Assembly (NCBI RefSeq): GCF_004916905.1
Contig: NZ_SDLV01000030.1
Span: 45,144 to 109,143, forward strand
Direction: 5' to 3'
DNA length: 64,000 bases
Origin: Chryseobacterium candidae
GTDB taxonomy: Bacteria; Bacteroidota; Bacteroidia; Flavobacteriales; Weeksellaceae
The translations under genes were made by a program, and so were the position numbers. How positions within the stretch are numbered: position 1 is the first letter of the stretch; every line of letters starts with the position of its first letter. A model generated the notes under the pieces. That model searched no databases. It saw only the letters and a list, made by a program, of their open reading frames with translations, and had not been told where the DNA came from. This document shows, one piece after another, positions 62,890 to 64,000 of this stretch.

Positions 62890-63987
62890 ATGGGTATCAT
62901 CAATGAAGTGGCTTTTAATACAGTTCACAACAATCAAAAAGTTCAATTATTCACTTTGAAAAATAAGAATGGGATGATTGTACAAATAACTAATTATGGT
63001 GCAACCATAGTTAGTATTAATGTTAAAGATAAAGAGGGAAAATTGGCAGATGTGGTGCAGGGATATGATACAGCACAAGAATATATTGATAATAATGAAT
63101 CCTATCAAGGAGCTATTTGTGGTAGATATGCTAATCGTATTAAAAAAGGAAAATTTACATTAAACAGAAAAGAATACTCATTAACAATTAACGATGGAGG
63201 CAATCATTTGCATGGTGGTTTGATTGGTTTTGATAAAAAAATATGGGATGTTAAAGAGTCCTCTGCCTCAAAAGTGACTTTTCAATACACTTCTCCTGAC
63301 GGGGAAGAGGGGTATCCGGGTACAGTAACTGTAATAGTAACCTATTCTATTAGTGAAAATAATGAATTACAATTAGATTGTTCAGGGACAACGGATCAGG
63401 AAACTATACTCAACTTGGTGAATCATTCTTATTTTAATTTGGCGGGAGAAGGCAGTGGAACAATAAATAATCATCAATTGCAGATTGAAGCTGATTTTTA
63501 CACTCCTCTTACAAAAAGCCATGAACCTACAGGTGAGATCTTAACTGTAAAAAATACCCCGTTTGATTTTACCTCCTTAACATGTATTGGAGACAGAATT
63601 GATACAGATCACGAGCAGTTAGCTATAGGGAAAGGATATGATCATAATTTTGTTTTAAAACACCGTATACATAATTTGGAGTTAGCAGCTACCGCTATAG
63701 AGCCGCAGTCGGGAAGAAAAATGGAAGTATTTACCACTATGCCGGGCTTACAATTATATACCGCCAATTGGATTAAGAATGAAAAAGGAAAAGAGAATCA
63801 CATATATCAAGAAAGAGAGGCATTTTGTTTAGAAACGCAAAATTTCCCCGATGCAATCAACCAATCTCATTTTCCTTCACCAATACTAGCTCCTAAAAAT
63901 ATATATAAACATTCAACTATTTACAGATTCTCAATTATTAAAAGCAACATTAGATGGATCAGTCTCAAAAGTTGGGGGGAATGTTAA
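62890..63987 (+). CDS. galM: Aldose 1-epimerase (galactose mutarotase)
   Basis: Interconverts alpha- and beta-galactose to feed GalK, 365 residues. Motifs: ITNYGATIVSINVKDKEG, GAICGRYANRIKKGKF with the substrate-binding Asn-Arg, NHSYFNLAGEG with the catalytic His, GYDHNFVLK and FCLETQNFPDAINQ with the catalytic Glu. The typical family end is near HSTIYRFSI, so the last 14 residues are an extension that runs into the next possible start. It follows galK by 4 bases. Confidence 0.93.
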   Translation: MGIINEVAFNTVHNNQKVQLFTLKNKNGMIVQITNYGATIVSINVKDKEGKLADVVQGYDTAQEYIDNNESYQGAICGRYANRIKKGKFTLNRKEYSLTINDGGNHLHGGLIGFDKKIWDVKESSASKVTFQYTSPDGEEGYPGTVTVIVTYSISENNELQLDCSGTTDQETILNLVNHSYFNLAGEGSGTINNHQLQIEADFYTPLTKSHEPTGEILTVKNTPFDFTSLTCIGDRIDTDHEQLAIGKGYDHNFVLKHRIHNLELAATAIEPQSGRKMEVFTTMPGLQLYTANWIKNEKGKENHIYQEREAFCLETQNFPDAINQSHFPSPILAPKNIYKHSTIYRFSIIKSNIRWISLKSWGEC

Positions 63988-64000
63988 GTAGCTTTATCTT
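63954..64000 (+). CDS. Possible start of the next gene in the gal operon (partial)
   Basis: An ATG at 63954 opens a frame (MDQSQKLGGMLSSFI) that is still open at the window edge and overlaps the last 34 bases of galM. Overlap with galM is consistent with an operon, but 15 residues cannot identify a protein. Confidence 0.25.
   Translation, partial: MDQSQKLGGMLSSFI

Overview
The window reads as chromosomal DNA from a Flavobacteriia/Weeksellaceae member of the Bacteroidota, most like Chryseobacterium. Evidence: three SusC/SusD outer-membrane pairs, type IX secretion (Por) C-terminal sorting domains, -7 promoter boxes of the form TAnnTTTG, AT-rich intergenic DNA and a mevalonate-type HMG-CoA synthase. 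No rRNA, tRNA, CRISPR array, transposase or phage genes were seen.

Layout. 1-6.2 kb: housekeeping and peptidase genes (GH13 tail, Gre-like protein, thymidylate synthase, M1 aminopeptidase, HMG-CoA synthase). 6.3-11 kb: an isolated SusC/SusD pair. 11-15.4 kb: an AraC regulator divergent from an alcohol/aldehyde oxidation cluster (aldehyde dehydrogenase, Zn alcohol dehydrogenase, DUF779) interrupted by a GC-rich repeat. 15.4-24.2 kb: DAACS transporter, CbpA/CbpM chaperone pair, CBS-like PLP enzyme, FtsX/LolE permease, NamZ-type muramidase and envelope proteins. Between the PLP enzyme and the permease lie three consensus DnaA boxes 11 bp apart next to a four-copy AT-rich heptamer, an origin-like or DnaA-titrating element. 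24.4-34.3 kb: a LytS-type histidine kinase, a metzincin-like protease, SusC, SusD and a LytTR response regulator. A 12-bp direct repeat with 21-bp period precedes the protease and is the probable LytTR site.

34.4-64 kb: a coherent glycoprotein/galactoside utilisation locus. It holds two secreted M60 (mucinase-type) proteases, SusC/SusD, a large GH31 enzyme (candidate alpha-N-acetylgalactosaminidase with CBM32-like, dockerin-like and cohesin-like modules), a GH35 beta-galactosidase, a sodium/sugar symporter, galT, galK, galM, a sugar nucleotidyltransferase and a NagB-like/PIG-L fusion. A GntR-family regulator sits inside it.

The main discovery is a gap-free 38-bp operator present five times, each oriented toward a locus gene and placed exactly 21-22 bp upstream of a TAnnTTTG -7 box: 37891-37928 (minus), 38322-38359, 42168-42205, 55906-55943 and 57984-58021. 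One copy lies between the GntR gene and the transporter, so GntR is the likely binder and the five promoters the likely regulon. The copy before the GH35 gene is accompanied by a decayed fragment of the gntR coding region, showing that this promoter arose by duplication of the gntR control region. A second fossil, the C-terminus of an M60 gene, lies between SusD and the intact M60 gene. Proposed working: M60 proteases open O-glycosylated protein, GH35 and GH31 release Gal and probably GalNAc, SusCD and the symporter import products, GalM/GalK/GalT and the amino-sugar enzymes process them.
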